Source of the DNA: Granulicella sp. S156
GTDB taxonomy: Bacteria; Acidobacteriota; Terriglobia; Terriglobales; Acidobacteriaceae
Direction: 5' to 3'
Assembly: GCF_009766105.1 (NCBI RefSeq)
Contig: NZ_LMUH01000022.1
Span: 512,428 to 576,427, forward strand
Length of the DNA: 64,000 nt
Made by a program: the position numbers and the translations under genes. A model generated the notes under the pieces. The model was not told the origin of the DNA, did not search any database, and saw only the letters and a list, made by a program, of their open reading frames with translations. Positions within the stretch are counted from its first letter, which is position 1, and the number at the start of each line of letters is the position of its first letter. Shown one piece after another: positions 34,011 through 41,165 of the stretch.

Positions 34011-35573
34011 ATGCCGTCGACTGCACTTCCGCGCACACTAGGTCAGCTTCGCACCTCTGTTTACACCGCCGATCGCGTCTCCCGCAGCGTCAAAGACGAA
34101 CTCCGCGACAACCTGATCGTTCGCCTGCGCGAGATCGCCCCCGGTGGGCCGAAAGAGGGCGAATCGCTCTTCCCCGGCATCGTCGGCTATGACGACACCG
34201 TTGTCCCGCAGGTGGTCAATGCCCTGCTCTCACGGCACAACTTCATCCTGCTGGGCCTGCGCGGCCAGGCAAAGTCGCGCATCCTGCGCTCGCTTACGAC
34301 GCTGCTCGACCCCTTTAGCCCCTATGTCGCCGGATCCGAGCTGCGCGATAACCCCTATGCCCCGCTCTCGAAGTTCTCGCGCGACCTCGTCGCCTCGCTC
34401 GGCGACGATACCCCCATCGCGTGGATGACGCCGGTGGAGCGCTACGTCGAAAAGCTCGCAACGCCGGATGTGACCGTTGCCGACCTCATCGGCGACGTCG
34501 ACCCGATCAAAGCAGCGCGTAGCGGCCACGAACTCGGCAGCGAGCTGACGATGCACTACGGTCTGCTCCCCCGCGCCAATCGCGGCATCTTCGCCATCAA
34601 CGAGATTCCTGATCTCGCCGGCAAGATCCAGGTTGCGCTCTTCAACATCATGCAGGAGGGCGACGTACAGATTAAGGGCTATCCGGTGCGCCTGGAACTG
34701 GATGTCGCTATTGTCTTCAGCGCCAACCCCGAGGACTACACGGCACGCGGCAAGATCGTCACTCCGCTCAAGGATCGTATCGGCAGCGAGATTCGCACGC
34801 ACTATCCCGAATCGCTCGATGAGGCCATCAGCATTACGGAGCAGGAGGCCTGGACAGAGCGTACGTATGCCCCCTCGAATGACACCATCCAGCGCATCGA
34901 GATTCCGCACTATATTCGCCAGATTGTCGAACAGATCGCCTTTGTGGCCCGCGAGGACAAGAAGGTCGACAAGCGCTCGGGTGTCTCGCAGCGGCTGCCT
35001 ATCAGCACGATGGAGTTGGTGGTCTCAAACGCCGAACGCCGGGCTTTGATTCACGGAGAGTCTGTGGTCGTCCCGCGTGTCGGCGATATCTTCGCCGCGC
35101 TGCCTGGCATTACGGGCAAGATCGAACTCGAGTACGAAGGCGAGATGCGGGGCTCCGACAATGTCATCCGCGAGTTGATCCGCAGCTCCGTCGCCAACAT
35201 CTTCGACAGCTACTTCGCCGACACCAACACGCAGCAGATCGAGCAGTGGTTCAACCTCGGCGGCGCCGTGGAGTTGAACGACAAACAGCCGGCTGCTGCC
35301 GTGCTGGCCGAGCTCCAGCAGATTCAGGGGCTCTTCGAGAAGTTGACGCCCCTCAAGATCACGTCGAAGTCACAGCCTGAGGTCGCCGTCTCGGCAGCAG
35401 AGTTCCTGCTGGAAGGCATGACCGCGCACAAGCGTATCTCGCGCAGCGAAGCACGCAAGTTCACAGCAGGCGAAAAGCGCAAGCGCAACGAGGAAGCCGC
35501 AAACTTCGCCGAACGCAAGCGCGAGCAGGAGCGTGAAGACGCCCACAACCGCACACGGCGCGGCTTCAATTAG
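34011..35573 (+). CDS. MoxR/magnesium chelatase ChlI-type AAA+ ATPase
   Basis: A 520-aa cytosolic AAA+ protein. The P-loop region reads LLGLRGQAKSRILRSL near 79-94; the residue before the lysine is Ala instead of the usual Gly. Other motifs are RGIFAINEIPDLAGKIQVAL near 187-206 (Walker B in part), VFSANPEDYTARGKIVTPLK near 235-254 (sensor), and DRIGSEIRTHYP. The C-terminus is a charged helix rich in K, E and R. Together with the VWA gene at 36890 it forms the usual MoxR-type ATPase plus VWA pair, which remodels or loads metal into partner proteins. The pair is split by two other genes. The target is unknown. Confidence 0.85.
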   Translation: MPSTALPRTLGQLRTSVYTADRVSRSVKDELRDNLIVRLREIAPGGPKEGESLFPGIVGYDDTVVPQVVNALLSRHNFILLGLRGQAKSRILRSLTTLLDPFSPYVAGSELRDNPYAPLSKFSRDLVASLGDDTPIAWMTPVERYVEKLATPDVTVADLIGDVDPIKAARSGHELGSELTMHYGLLPRANRGIFAINEIPDLAGKIQVALFNIMQEGDVQIKGYPVRLELDVAIVFSANPEDYTARGKIVTPLKDRIGSEIRTHYPESLDEAISITEQEAWTERTYAPSNDTIQRIEIPHYIRQIVEQIAFVAREDKKVDKRSGVSQRLPISTMELVVSNAERRALIHGESVVVPRVGDIFAALPGITGKIELEYEGEMRGSDNVIRELIRSSVANIFDSYFADTNTQQIEQWFNLGGAVELNDKQPAAAVLAELQQIQGLFEKLTPLKITSKSQPEVAVSAAEFLLEGMTAHKRISRSEARKFTAGEKRKRNEEAANFAERKREQEREDAHNRTRRGFN

Positions 35574-35584
35574 AATTTTCGTCC

Positions 35585-35809
35585 ATGTGGGACGAGAAGG
35601 ATTACACCGCACGTTGGGTCCAGGGCATCTGCGCGATCTTCCTAGCTTTTTTCGCGATAGTTGCCGGATATTTTGTCTTCACTAGCCCTGGCTTTATGGT
35701 GTTGATCGGGGGCATCGCTGTGTTTATCGGATCTGTGCGCCTTTGTTGGCGCTGCCTGCACTACGCGATCACAGGCAAAGGCAACGTCAATCGCGACGAC
35801 TTCGACTGA
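35585..35809 (+). CDS. Small two-helix membrane protein
   Basis: A 74-aa protein with two hydrophobic stretches: ICAIFLAFFAIVAGYFVF (about 15-32) and GFMVLIGGIAVFIGSVRL (about 36-53), then a short basic and acidic tail. Both ends face the same side. Not recognised. It begins 11 bp after the AAA gene stop, so it is likely co-transcribed. It may anchor or work with that ATPase, but this is guesswork. Confidence 0.65.
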   Translation: MWDEKDYTARWVQGICAIFLAFFAIVAGYFVFTSPGFMVLIGGIAVFIGSVRLCWRCLHYAITGKGNVNRDDFD

Positions 35810-35916
35810 AGCGGTTGTATCCTTCCGCGCAGGCTTTAAATAGCGCATCTTCTCCGCAACGCATAAGTCATTTTTTCAGAGGTAAAGTCCTCATACTAGA
35901 GACAGTAGAGCGGTGA

Positions 35917-35933
35917 TTTCTAAATTTTAGAAA
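35917..35933. repeat. 17-bp AT-rich palindrome
   Basis: TTTCTAAA-T-TTTAGAAA, a perfect inverted repeat, 3 bp left of the parS-like site. It may be part of the same site or a separate operator. Confidence 0.6.
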
Positions 35934-35936
35934 AAA

Positions 35937-35952
35937 TGTTCTACGTGGAACA
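35937..35952. promoter_or_regulatory. parS-like palindrome
   Basis: TGTTCTACGTGGAACA differs at one base from TGTTCCACGTGGAACA, a known form of the chromosomal ParB binding site, and at three from TGTTTCACGTGAAACA. It lies in a 295-bp spacer between a small membrane protein gene and a methyltransferase gene. No parA or parB is present in the window. The alternative is an operator for a local regulator. Confidence 0.5.
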
Positions 35953-36104
35953 TTCCCCTGCCCTTCTCCTCAAAAAACAAGTTTTACTGCATACTCCAAC
36001 ACCTCAAGCTGTCCTGAGTAATGCGATTTCTCCGTAGTCCTATAACTGTCGCCAATAACTCCCCAGCGACATAATCCGCTCAAGCGCTTATTCTTGAGAC
36101 AGCC

Positions 36105-36776
36105 ATGCCTAACGCAACCCAGGAAATCTTCGACATCACCGCCTCCACCTACGACGCCGACCGCGCCAAGTTAATCCCCTGCTACGACGCCTTCTATCGC
36201 CGTACCACCGATCTCATCGTCGGCGGGGCAGAACGCGTGCTCGACCTCGGCGCAGGTACGGGGCTGCTCTCCACGTTCGTACGCCAGTGGTATCCCAAAG
36301 CCCACATTCACCTGATGGACGTCTCCGAACCAATGCTCGAGCGAGCCCGCACCCGCCTCGGCACCGATTCCAATGTGAGCTTTGAGGTTGCCGACTACGC
36401 CACCGCGACGCTGCCCCATAACCAGGACTCCATCGTCTCCGCGCTCTCGATCCACCATCTCGACAACGAGGCCAAGAAGTCGCTCTTCAAGAAGATCTAC
36501 GCGTCTCTCCGGCCCGGCGGCACCTTCGTCAACGCCGAGCAGGTCGCCGGCCCCACGCCAGCCCTCGACGCTCACTACAAGGTGATCTGGCTGCAGCAGG
36601 TTCGCGAATCTGGAGCCACACCCCAGCAGATCGCCGATTCGCTCTACCGCCAGCAGGACGACCGCTGCGCCTCCGTCGAAGATCAGCTCCACTGGATGCG
36701 TGAGGCTGGCTTTACCGACGCCGATTGCTGGTTCAAAGACAATCGCTTCGCGGTGTTGTCAGGGACAAAACTATAG
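36105..36776 (+). CDS. Class I SAM-dependent methyltransferase
   Basis: A 223-aa protein with the Rossmann SAM site VLDLGAGTGLLSTFVRQWYP near 46-65, the acidic loop IHLMDVSEPMLERAR near 70, and VSALSIHHLDNEAK near 112. SLRPGGTFVNAEQVAGPTP follows. The C-terminal YRQQDDRCASVEDQLHWMRE and GFTDADCWF resemble UbiE/tRNA carboxymethyl-type small methyltransferases. The substrate cannot be told. A purine-poor 5' region gives no clear ribosome binding site; the start is by length. It lies between the parS-like site and the VWA gene. Confidence 0.88.
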   Translation: MPNATQEIFDITASTYDADRAKLIPCYDAFYRRTTDLIVGGAERVLDLGAGTGLLSTFVRQWYPKAHIHLMDVSEPMLERARTRLGTDSNVSFEVADYATATLPHNQDSIVSALSIHHLDNEAKKSLFKKIYASLRPGGTFVNAEQVAGPTPALDAHYKVIWLQQVRESGATPQQIADSLYRQQDDRCASVEDQLHWMREAGFTDADCWFKDNRFAVLSGTKL

Positions 36777-36783
36777 CCCTGAG

Positions 36784-36837
36784 GTAGTTGTCAGTTCGCT
36801 GTTAGCTGGTTCGGCGGAACTGCGAGCTGACAACTAC
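36784..36837. terminator. Long hairpin after the methyltransferase gene
   Basis: GTAGTTGTCAGTTCGC (36784-36799) pairs with GCGAGCTGACAACTAC (36822-36837), here with one mismatch, around a 22-nt loop. It starts 8 bp after the stop codon and precedes the VWA gene by 52 bp. It may terminate the methyltransferase transcript. Confidence 0.6.
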
Positions 36838-36889
36838 TACCCGCATCTTCCACCACTGCCGAGCGTCTAATGTAGAACGCAGGCCACGA

Positions 36890-38122
36890 ATGAAGCTCAC
36901 CCGCTACACCAAATTCACCGGCGACCTCTCCACGAGCTTCGGGCTCGATGACCTGATGCAGGCGCTCTCCGATTTCCTGCTCGACTCTGGCTTTCAAGAC
37001 CCGTTCTCGCCCTTTCGGGACATGGACGGTGAGCAGACCATGGAGAACCTGCGCGATGCGATCCGCCAGGCGCTCGAATCCGGCGACCTGCTCGACGAAG
37101 ACGCGCAGGAGCAGTTCGACCAGCTGCCCGAAGAACAGGTCGAAGAGCTCATCGACAAAATCGTCCAGCGCATGAAGGATGAGAACTTCCTCAATGCGGA
37201 GGAGCCCGCTGAGGGTCAAGGCCAGGGAGAAGAGGGCGACGGTGAGTCCTCGCGCTTTGAAGTCACCGACAAGGGCATGGACTTCCTCGGCTACAAGGCG
37301 CTCCGCGATCTTCTCGGCCCGCTGGGCAAGTCATCGCTGGGCCGCCATGACACGAGCTACGAGGCTGCCGGCGTAGAGACCAACGGGTCATCGAAGCTGT
37401 ATGAGTTCGGCGATTCGCTCAACCTCGACATCACCGCTACGCTCAACTCGGTCTTCGCCCGCGAAGGCGCCCCTGACGGCTCCGGAGTCCTCAAGCTGGA
37501 GTACTCCGACTTACATGTTCAGCAGGCCGACTATCAGAGCTCCTGCGCGACCGTCGTTCTGCTCGACTGCTCGCACTCCATGATCCTCTATGGCGAGGAC
37601 CGCTTCACTCCCGCCAAGCGCGTTGCCATGGCGCTCAGCCATCTCATCCGTACACAGTATCCGGGCGACTCTTTGTCCCTGGTGCTCTTCCACGACTCCG
37701 CCGAAGAGATTCCGATCTCGCAACTGCCGCGCGTCAAGGTCGGCCCGCACTACACCAATACCCGCGAAGGCCTGCGTGTGGCACATCGCATTCTGCAGCG
37801 GTCCAACAAAGACATGAAGCAGATCGTGATGATTACCGATGGCAAACCCTCGGCACTGACGCTGGCAGATGGCCGCATCTACAAGAACGCCTTTGGCCTG
37901 GACCCTATCGTCATTGAAGAGACGCTTGAAGAGGTCAGCCGCTGTAAGCGCGCCGGCATCATGATCAACACCTTCATGCTGGCTCAGGACTTCGCCTTAG
38001 TTCAGTTCGTGCAGAAGGTCTCGGCCATGTGCCGCGGCAAGGCCTACTTCACCACGCCACAGACCCTCGGCAACTACCTGTTGATGGACTTTATGTCCCG
38101 CCGCCAGAAGATGGTGAACTGA
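36890..38122 (+). CDS. VWA (MIDAS) domain protein, partner of MoxR-type ATPase
   Basis: A 410-aa cytosolic protein. The first 220 residues are helical and acidic (long [18 protein letters not shown] segment, a low-complexity [16 protein letters not shown] linker near 105). The C-terminal VWA domain has the metal site [10 protein letters not shown] near 221-230 (DxSxS form), [37 protein letters not shown] and [12 protein letters not shown] near 309. It is the expected partner of the ATPase at 34011, in the same direction but with a membrane protein gene and a methyltransferase between. It is 1 bp before tag. Confidence 0.88.
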   Translation: MKLTRYTKFTGDLSTSFGLDDLMQALSDFLLDSGFQDPFSPFRDMDGEQTMENLRDAIRQALESGDLLDEDAQEQFDQLPEEQVEELIDKIVQRMKDENFLNAEEPAEGQGQGEEGDGESSRFEVTDKGMDFLGYKALRDLLGPLGKSSLGRHDTSYEAAGVETNGSSKLYEFGDSLNLDITATLNSVFAREGAPDGSGVLKLEYSDLHVQQADYQSSCATVVLLDCSHSMILYGEDRFTPAKRVAMALSHLIRTQYPGDSLSLVLFHDSAEEIPISQLPRVKVGPHYTNTREGLRVAHRILQRSNKDMKQIVMITDGKPSALTLADGRIYKNAFGLDPIVIEETLEEVSRCKRAGIMINTFMLAQDFALVQFVQKVSAMCRGKAYFTTPQTLGNYLLMDFMSRRQKMVN

Positions 38123-38123
38123 G

Positions 38124-38684
38124 ATGGCAAAACACGATCTGCAACGCTGCGCGTGGTCTGGGAGTGATCCGTTATACCAGACCTACCACGATGAAGAGTG
38201 GGGCGTGCCAGTGCACGACAGCCGCGCACTCTGGGAGATGCTGATGCTGGAGGGCTTCCAGGCCGGGCTCTCCTGGATCACCATCCTGCGCAAGCGTGAT
38301 GCCTTCCGCAAGGCCTTTGCAGGTTTCGATCCAGCTGTAGTCGCGAAGTTCAAGGAGCGGGATATTGCACGGCTTCTAAAGAACGAGGGCATTGTTCGCT
38401 CGCGTGCCAAGATCGAAGCGACCATCAACGGTGCTCGGATCTTCCTCGCGATGCAGGATGCCGGAGAAGACTTCTCCAGCTTTGTTTGGAACCTTGCAGG
38501 CGGCAAACCGATCCGCAATAAAGGCCCTGTTCCCGCGCAGACACCACTCTCTGAAGAGATCTCCAAAACTCTCAAGAAACGTGGTTTCAAGTTTGTTGGG
38601 CCGGTGATCGTCTATGCCTGGATGCAGGCGACGGGCATCGTCAACGACCACAGCGCGGACTGCTTTCGGCGTAATAAGGTTTAG
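38124..38684 (+). CDS. tag: DNA-3-methyladenine glycosylase I
   Basis: A 186-aa base-excision enzyme removing 3-methyladenine. The zinc-site and core motifs are present: RCAWSGSDPLYQTYHDEEWG near 8-27 (Tag Cys and downstream acid residues), LMLEGFQAGLSWITILRKRD near 43, FRKAFAGFDPAVVAKF, and the end VNDHSADCFRR with the late His and Cys zinc ligands. Its start is 1 bp after the VWA stop, so the two are co-transcribed although unrelated in known function. Confidence 0.96.
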   Translation: MAKHDLQRCAWSGSDPLYQTYHDEEWGVPVHDSRALWEMLMLEGFQAGLSWITILRKRDAFRKAFAGFDPAVVAKFKERDIARLLKNEGIVRSRAKIEATINGARIFLAMQDAGEDFSSFVWNLAGGKPIRNKGPVPAQTPLSEEISKTLKKRGFKFVGPVIVYAWMQATGIVNDHSADCFRRNKV

Positions 38685-38703
38685 AACAAACAACGGCAAA
38701 ATC

Positions 38704-38745
38704 TTTAACGCAGAGGGCGCGGAGGTTCCGCTGAGGACGCGACGG
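38704..38745. repeat. 42-bp dispersed repeat downstream of the Nudix gene
   Basis: Starts TTTAACGCAGAGG and matches the element at 58187-58228 at 37 of 42 positions with no gaps. Both are just after the 3' end of a leftward gene. It is rich in GCGGAGG units. Confidence 0.8.
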
Positions 38746-38759
38746 TATTCGTGGCCTAC

Positions 38760-39347
38760 TTAAGTGCTGCGAAGAAGCTTATCTCTGCGGTCGCGCCAGA
38801 CCCGGTAAACACCCCAGGCTGCGACAGTGCAGTTGTCCATCACACGGCCGTCGAGCAGCATCGATTCAAACTCGCTCACTGGAACCCGATGCACCGTCAT
38901 GTCATGCTCTTCGGGATCGCGTTCGGTTTCGCCGGGTGTGAGCCCCTCCGCCAGATAGACATGATGAATCTGGCGCATCGCGCCATAGGCAATCCAATGA
39001 TCCGCCAGATGCGTCATGCGTTCGACGAGCAGTCCTGTCTCCTCGCGTAGCTCACCGCGAGCCAGCTCCTCGGGATCGACCTCAGCCGTCTCCCAGCCGC
39101 CCTGCGGTAACTCGAAAAAAGTATCCCCCACCGTGTAGCGATACTGCCGCACAAGCCATAGGAAATCGCCCTCAGCGGTCTGCTCCAGAGGAATAACGAT
39201 GCACGCAGGATCCTTGTCTACGACTCCGTAGATGCCGCGCACGCCGTTGCTGCGCTCGATCACATCTTCGCGGACGCGCGTCCACGGATTGCGATATACC
39301 TCGCGGCTGCTGATTGTCCTGATGGGTGGTATCTGTTCGTCGTTCAT
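38760..39347 (-). CDS. Nudix hydrolase (ADP-ribose pyrophosphatase-like)
   Basis: A 195-aa protein. The Nudix box lies near 81-104 (GGWETAEVDPEELARGEL, then REETGL) and is complete for the Gx5Ex7REUxEExGU pattern. The preceding WLVRQYRYTVGDTFFELPQG and the N-terminal SREVYRNPWTRVREDVIERS are typical of ADP-ribose or NDP-sugar pyrophosphatases. It probably hydrolyses nucleoside diphosphate sugars or cleans up ADP-ribose. It starts 10 bp from the end of treZ (both leftward) and could be downstream in the treY-treZ transcript. Confidence 0.92.
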   Translation of the reverse strand: MNDEQIPPIRTISSREVYRNPWTRVREDVIERSNGVRGIYGVVDKDPACIVIPLEQTAEGDFLWLVRQYRYTVGDTFFELPQGGWETAEVDPEELARGELREETGLLVERMTHLADHWIAYGAMRQIHHVYLAEGLTPGETERDPEEHDMTVHRVPVSEFESMLLDGRVMDNCTVAAWGVYRVWRDRRDKLLRST

Positions 39348-39356
39348 AGATCGATG

Positions 39357-41120
39357 CTACGACACCCTCTCCAGACGTTCGAAGGAGAAGACAGCCATGC
39401 TCATCGGAGGCATGCCCACTTCTCCCGGAGCAACCGCAACCTCCGGCCTCGATGCCAGAGCCAGGAAGTACCGATCAGGCACCTTCACCCGAACCAGCTT
39501 CTCTCCCAGATTCAGAACGACAAGCGCCTTGCCACGCTGCATCGAGAGCCATCGCTCTTCCTCGTGACTGTCAATCGTCACGTGGCTCAGATCGCCATCG
39601 TTGAGCGAAAGCGAGTGCCGGCGTAGATGAAGCAGCTTCTTGGTCCATTCCAACATCTCGGCATGGATCCCCGCATGAAGTTCGTCCCAGTTCAGCTTGG
39701 AAGCCTCAAAGGTCTCCGGCTTCTCCGGGTTGGGTATCTGTTCCGCCTCTTCGAAGCCAAATGCCGCGAACTCGAGCTTGCGGCCCTCGAATACCCGTTT
39801 CGCCATCTCGTCATCTTCGTGGTCTGCAAAGTACAGGAACGGAGTCGACGCCGCGAACTCTTCGCCCATGAACAGCATCGGAATGCAGGGTGCGGTCAGC
39901 AACATGCCCAGCGCTACCTTTGCGGCATCGAGGCCGACGATATGCTCCAGGCGATCACCCGTGGCTCGATTGCCGACCTGATCGTGGTTCTGGACGAAGT
40001 CAATGAAATGATGCGCGGAGAGTCCATCGATAGGCCTGCCGTGTGTGCGTCTGCGATAGATGGAGTAGTTGCCGTCAAACACGAACACCTTCTCCAGCGC
40101 CTTCGCCAGGTAGGAGAAGCGCCCGTAGTCCTCATAGTAGCCACCACTGCTTTGCTCGGCGTGCAGCAGGGTAAAGAGCGAGTGGTGAAAGTCATCGGAC
40201 CACTGCGCATCCATGCCATACCCACCGGCTTCGCGCGGGCGCACGATCTTCGGATCGTTCAAATCGCTTTCCGCGATAAGCACCAGTTTGCGCCCAAGCA
40301 TCGCGCCGACTGTCTCTACCTCGGCCGAGAGCTGCTCCATGAAGTGAAAGGCGGACCTGTCCGTAAGCTCATGCACCGCATCCAGGCGAAGACCGTCAAC
40401 GTGGTATTCGAGCAGCCACATGATGGCGTTATCACAGAAGAAACGCCGCACCTCGTCACTACCGATGTCCTCGAAGTTCACACCATCGCCCCAGGGCGTC
40501 TTGTGCTTTTCGGTCAGATACGGTGCGAACTTCTGAGTGTAGTTTCCCGTCGGGCCAAAGTGGTTGTAGACAACGTCGAGAATGACGGCAAGCCCTTTGT
40601 TGTGGCACGCATCGACAAAGCGCTTCAGGCCGTCCGGCCCACCGTACTTGTTGGTTACGGCAAACAGAGCGACGCCGTCATAGCCCCAGCCGTAATTGCC
40701 AGGGAACTCCGCCACGGGCATGATCTCTACGTGCGTGATGCCAAGCTCTACAAGGTGGTCGAGCCTCGCAATCGCGGAGTCAAAGGTTCCTTCTTTGGTG
40801 AAGGTGCCTATGTGCAGCTCGTATAGAACCGCGCCGAACAATGGCGGCCCCTGCCAACGCTGATCGGTCCACGGAAACAGGCGATGGTCGTACAGTCTCG
40901 AAACCCCATGCACTCCATACGGCTGCCACAGGCTGCGGGGATCGGGATAGGGCGTTGGATCATCGTCTAGCAGGTACGCATAATCATCACCGCAATGAGC
41001 GTCCATACCGACAATGTGCCACCAGCCACGGTCATCCGGGCCTTCCATGGCGAGCTGCTGCTCGTCGTGCTTCAAGGTCATACGCTTCGCCTTCGGCGCC
41101 CACACGGAAAACTCGTGCAT
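39357..41120 (-). CDS. treZ: Malto-oligosyltrehalose trehalohydrolase
   Basis: A 587-aa GH13 enzyme releasing trehalose from maltooligosyl-trehalose made by TreY. The N-terminal carbohydrate-binding domain reads FSVWAPKAKRMTLKHDEQQL. The catalytic barrel has YGWGYDGVALFAVTNKYGGP near 162, VILDVVYNHFGPTGNY near 196, VDGLRLDAVHEL near 241-252 with the nucleophile aspartate, LVLIAESDLNDP near 277 with the acid/base glutamate, and DFVQNHDQVGNRA near 370. It follows treY by 45 bp on the same strand. Substrate in vivo is glycogen or GlgE-type glucan. Confidence 0.96.
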   Translation of the reverse strand: MHEFSVWAPKAKRMTLKHDEQQLAMEGPDDRGWWHIVGMDAHCGDDYAYLLDDDPTPYPDPRSLWQPYGVHGVSRLYDHRLFPWTDQRWQGPPLFGAVLYELHIGTFTKEGTFDSAIARLDHLVELGITHVEIMPVAEFPGNYGWGYDGVALFAVTNKYGGPDGLKRFVDACHNKGLAVILDVVYNHFGPTGNYTQKFAPYLTEKHKTPWGDGVNFEDIGSDEVRRFFCDNAIMWLLEYHVDGLRLDAVHELTDRSAFHFMEQLSAEVETVGAMLGRKLVLIAESDLNDPKIVRPREAGGYGMDAQWSDDFHHSLFTLLHAEQSSGGYYEDYGRFSYLAKALEKVFVFDGNYSIYRRRTHGRPIDGLSAHHFIDFVQNHDQVGNRATGDRLEHIVGLDAAKVALGMLLTAPCIPMLFMGEEFAASTPFLYFADHEDDEMAKRVFEGRKLEFAAFGFEEAEQIPNPEKPETFEASKLNWDELHAGIHAEMLEWTKKLLHLRRHSLSLNDGDLSHVTIDSHEEERWLSMQRGKALVVLNLGEKLVRVKVPDRYFLALASRPEVAVAPGEVGMPPMSMAVFSFERLERVS

Positions 41121-41165
41121 TCCTTCTCTTCTCCTGATTCTAGGAAATCCTGATTCTGGAAAACT

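Noticed and set aside
39627..40826. 399-aa plus-strand frame
   Set aside because: Antisense to treZ.
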